Assembly: GCA_964593905.1 (NCBI GenBank)
Contig: CAZQLE010000196.1
Span: 1 to 7,043 of the forward strand
Origin: CAZQLE01 sp964593905
GTDB taxonomy: Bacteria > Chloroflexota > Anaerolineae > Anaerolineales > Anaerolineaceae
Reading direction: 5' to 3'
DNA length: 7,043 bases
Part shown: in pieces, positions 4,907-7,043 of the stretch
How positions within the stretch are numbered: position 1 is the first letter of the stretch
Layout: the number at the start of each line of letters is the position of its first letter
The notes under the pieces: model-generated
The model's input: the letters and a program-made list of their open reading frames with translations, nothing else
Told to the model about the DNA's origin: nothing
Database searches by the model: none
Made by a program: the position numbers and the translations under genes

Positions 4907-5944
4907 CTAATCCTTTCGTCGCATGATCCAGGAAAGGGTGTTTTCGTCCTCTTCCAGAAGCTGCATCCCCACTTTTTCCAGCACCCGGATCGAGCTGATA
5001 TTTTCTTTTAAGACATGGCTGGCCGTGATGGTGGTGCAGCGCGGGTCGGCAAAGGCCCAGCCGATCAGCGCGCGTGCCGCTTCGGTGGTATATCCGCGGC
5101 TGCGCATGGCCGGGTCGGTGCCGTATCCAATTTCAACCCGGCCTTCAGCGTCGGGTGAGCCTTTAAACCCGATCAGCCCGGCGCCAAAGCGTTCTTCTTC
5201 GATCACCATTAACCAATAAGTGTACCAGGGATGCTCTGCAACGGGGGCCTGGCGCATTTTGTCCAGCTTTGTGCGCAGCGCGCGTTCCACTGCATCGGTG
5301 CGCAGGGCTGCGGTCAGGCGCAGCCCCAGGCCGCGCGCCAGATCGGCCTGGGCCAGGGTATATTGTTCCAATTCGGCGAAGGTCAGCGCTTGCAGGTGCA
5401 GCTGCAGGGTGCGGATCATCCGTCCCCCGGCCTGCCGCCAGGCCAGCGCCTGTTCTTCCAGGCTGAGCACCAGGTGGTGCTTGCCTTCAATATAGGCGGC
5501 AATATCTTCGGGGTGGCTTTTTGCCAGGGCCACTTTCAGGTCTCCATATTGTTTTGCCCGGGCCGGATGCGTAGTGAGAAAATCACGAAAGGCCAGGTGG
5601 CGCTCCACCTCGGGGCTGCCGGCGCGAAAGACGTGCAGGTGGTGAGAGCGGTGTTCATCGCCGCCGCGAATAAAAAAGCGCCGCCCCGGAATGCCAAATT
5701 CGCCCATGGCATGATAGCCCAGTTGTTCAATGCCGGCATTGAACGCATCCAGCCGTTCAATATCGCGCACTTCAACCAGAATGTCGAGGATGGGTTTGGC
5801 TGCCAGACCAGGCACGGCGGTGCTGCCGATGTGGTGCACCTGAACCACCTCATCACCCCAGGCCAGCAAAATTTCACGCGCTGCGGTATCGAAACCACTG
5901 CGCCATGCCGGATCGTGGGGTACGACGGATACACGTCGCGCCAT
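4907..5944 (-). CDS. GrpB family protein fused to GNAT N-acetyltransferase
   Basis: This 345-residue protein has two domains. Residues 1-170 match the GrpB/UPF0157 family (a nucleotidyltransferase-like fold of unknown substrate), with HDPAW (10-14), HHIGSTAVPGLAAKPILDIL (37-56) and HHLHVF (101-106). From about residue 176 it reads like the start of a RimJ/RimL-type acetyltransferase. That domain has VEIGYGTDPAMRSRGYTTEA (270-289), which holds the acetyl-CoA pyrophosphate-binding loop, and then HVLKENISSIRVLEKVGM (310-327). It probably acetylates an amine on a protein or small molecule; the acceptor is unknown. AAGGAGG lies 7 bases before the ATG. The gene starts 16 bases after the protease stop and is 4 bases from the NTF2-like gene, so all three are an operon. 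Met176 (5419) follows a purine-rich stretch and could allow separate translation of the GNAT half, though this is weak. Confidence 0.9.
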   Translation of the reverse strand: MARRVSVVPHDPAWRSGFDTAAREILLAWGDEVVQVHHIGSTAVPGLAAKPILDILVEVRDIERLDAFNAGIEQLGYHAMGEFGIPGRRFFIRGGDEHRSHHLHVFRAGSPEVERHLAFRDFLTTHPARAKQYGDLKVALAKSHPEDIAAYIEGKHHLVLSLEEQALAWRQAGGRMIRTLQLHLQALTFAELEQYTLAQADLARGLGLRLTAALRTDAVERALRTKLDKMRQAPVAEHPWYTYWLMVIEEERFGAGLIGFKGSPDAEGRVEIGYGTDPAMRSRGYTTEAARALIGWAFADPRCTTITASHVLKENISSIRVLEKVGMQLLEEDENTLSWIMRRKD

Positions 5945-5960
5945 GAGCGGGCCTCCTTGA

Positions 5961-7043
5961 TCAAGACTGGTTGGATGAACCCAGGGTTACCTTAAGCGAA
6001 AGGGTATCGCTGCCCCGCAATATGGTGACATCGATGGTCGCTCCAGGTTGGAAGTTGAACAAAGCATTATAAAAACTGGTTGTTTCGCTGATTTTAAAAT
6101 CTCCGATGGCCGTGATCAGATCTCCGGCGCGAATACCGGCCTGACCGGCCGGGCCATTCGGATCGATATCGGTCACATAAACACCCCACTGTACGGGTAA
6201 ATCATACCGGTAGGCCAGTTGTGGGTAAACTGGCTGCCAGTTAATGCCCAGCACCGGGCGGGCAAAGAAACCATTCTTGATGATCTGTTCGGCAATCTGA
6301 CGGGCGGTGTTGGCGGGCAGGGCAAAACCCAGCCCCTCGGCCACGGTGGAAGTGGTATCTGACCCGCGCACCACCAGGGTGTTGATGCCGATCACTTCTC
6401 CGGCCAGGTTCACCAGCGGTCCGCCCGAATTGCCCTGATTGATGGCGGCATCGGTCTGAATCAGATTTTCCATGCGGTAGCCCTGACCAGAATCGAGCGA
6501 CCGGCCCAGGGCGCTGATGACGCCGACCGTGACGGTGTTCTTAAAATTTCCCAGCGGCGACCCGATGGCGATGACGGTTTCGCCCAGCTTAAGCGTATCT
6601 GAATTGCCCAGCACAGCCGCCGCCGGCAGGGTGCCATCCACTTTTAAAACAGCCAGATCGGCAAAGATATCGGTGCTGACCACTTTGGCGGCCAGCTCGG
6701 TGCCATCCACCAACACCACCCACACCTGGCTGGCATCTTCAATGACATGGTTGTTGGTGATGATGTAGCCGTCTTGTGCGATGATCACCCCCGAGCCCGA
6801 TACGGTTTCATCGGGCCGGGTGCCAAAAAAGGAAGGCTGACCGGGCACGGTGCCATAAACGGTGACCACGGTCGCAGCAATTTTTTCAACCGCACCGGTA
6901 ATGGCGGTTTGAATATCGGTGGAAGCCACCTGAAGCTGCTGCGCGGCTGGCGCAGTGGTTTGAAAAAAGGGTGTCTGCGGGTCTGCTGCGGTCTGGCTGA
7001 TCGAACGGCTTACCAGCCATCCCCCGCCCACGGCCCCCAGCAA
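5961..7043 (-). CDS. HtrA/DegP-like S1C serine protease with PDZ domain (N-terminus cut by window edge)
   Basis: The visible 360 residues form an almost complete envelope quality-control protease. The first residues (LLGAVGGGWLV) look like the end of a membrane anchor, followed by a Gln/Thr/Ala-rich linker to about residue 45, so the catalytic part probably works outside the cytoplasmic membrane. The trypsin-like triad is complete: His99 in TNNHVIEDA, Asp129 in DIFADLAVLKVD and Ser206 in GNSGGPLVN. One PDZ domain follows (about 268-352), with DLITAIGDFKI near 298-308. Regulatory HtrA proteases degrade or refold misfolded proteins, with the PDZ domain sensing exposed C-termini. The TTG at 7043-7041 is not taken as the start: a usual HtrA needs a little more N-terminal sequence, so the true start lies outside. 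It heads the operon with the GrpB-GNAT and NTF2-like genes. Confidence 0.93.
   Translation of the reverse strand: MLGAVGGGWLVSRSISQTAADPQTPFFQTTAPAAQQLQVASTDIQTAITGAVEKIAATVVTVYGTVPGQPSFFGTRPDETVSGSGVIIAQDGYIITNNHVIEDASQVWVVLVDGTELAAKVVSTDIFADLAVLKVDGTLPAAAVLGNSDTLKLGETVIAIGSPLGNFKNTVTVGVISALGRSLDSGQGYRMENLIQTDAAINQGNSGGPLVNLAGEVIGINTLVVRGSDTTSTVAEGLGFALPANTARQIAEQIIKNGFFARPVLGINWQPVYPQLAYRYDLPVQWGVYVTDIDPNGPAGQAGIRAGDLITAIGDFKISETTSFYNALFNFQPGATIDVTILRGSDTLSLKVTLGSSNQS

Noticed and set aside
5231..5995. Long plus-strand open frame (254 codons) opposite the GrpB-GNAT gene
   Set aside because: It lies antisense to a gene with clear domain motifs, its translation resembles no family and it has no credible ribosome site; it reflects GC-rich codon bias.
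5961..7043. Complete protease gene starting at the TTG on the window edge
   Set aside because: The sequence begins inside what looks like a membrane anchor; the frame is open to the edge, so the gene is treated as partial.

Overview
This 7,043-base window is dense, GC-rich bacterial chromosome. Every recognisable gene lies on the minus strand, so transcription runs from high to low coordinates. There are no tRNA or rRNA genes, insertion sequences or CRISPR arrays. The gene set (an AIR-synthase/HypE-like protein of the stand-alone type, a trypsin-like S1C protease with PDZ domain, a GrpB-GNAT fusion, an AIM24 protein next to a zinc-ribbon protein) and the base composition fit an environmental Chloroflexota, probably Anaerolineae-like. 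That placement is inference from memory of gene families, with no marker gene to prove it.

Layout in transcription order: (a) 7043-5961, a secreted or membrane-anchored HtrA/DegP-like protease, 5' end outside the window; (b) 5944-4907, a GrpB (UPF0157) plus GNAT acetyltransferase fusion starting 16 bases after the protease stop; (c) 4902-4300, an NTF2/SnoaL-like protein 4 bases further on; (d) 4226-3582, a protein with eight CxxC zinc knuckles; (e) 3442-2759, an AIM24/TIGR00266 protein; (f) 2665-2186, a YbaK/ProX-type aminoacyl-tRNA deacylase; (g) 2068-1463, a DinB-like helical-bundle protein; (h) 1462-995, a noncoding region; (i) 994-536, a Nudix hydrolase; (j) 513-1, an AIR-synthase-like protein, 3' end outside the window. 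Genes a-c are almost certainly one operon. Genes i-j look like a second one. Genes d-g have gaps of 73-139 bases with hairpins and may be separate or loosely coupled units.

The standout is the noncoding region. Between 1228 and 1424 it carries ten DnaA-box-like 9-mers, all in the same orientation. Five are perfect TGTGGATAA (the complement of TTATCCACA) and three more have a single mismatch. Their start-to-start distances are 21, 21, 22, 10, 31, 31, 21, 21 and 10 bases, all close to multiples of the DNA helical repeat. They form two similar half-arrays around an AT-rich core. This is a strong candidate replication origin (oriC) or DnaA-titration/regulatory locus, yet dnaA, dnaN, rpmH or parAB are not in the window and the flanking genes do not diverge from it.

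The remaining genes are housekeeping or quality-control types: protein quality control, tRNA proofreading, nucleotide clean-up, and proteins of unknown function. No defence system, toxin pair or biosynthetic cluster was found.
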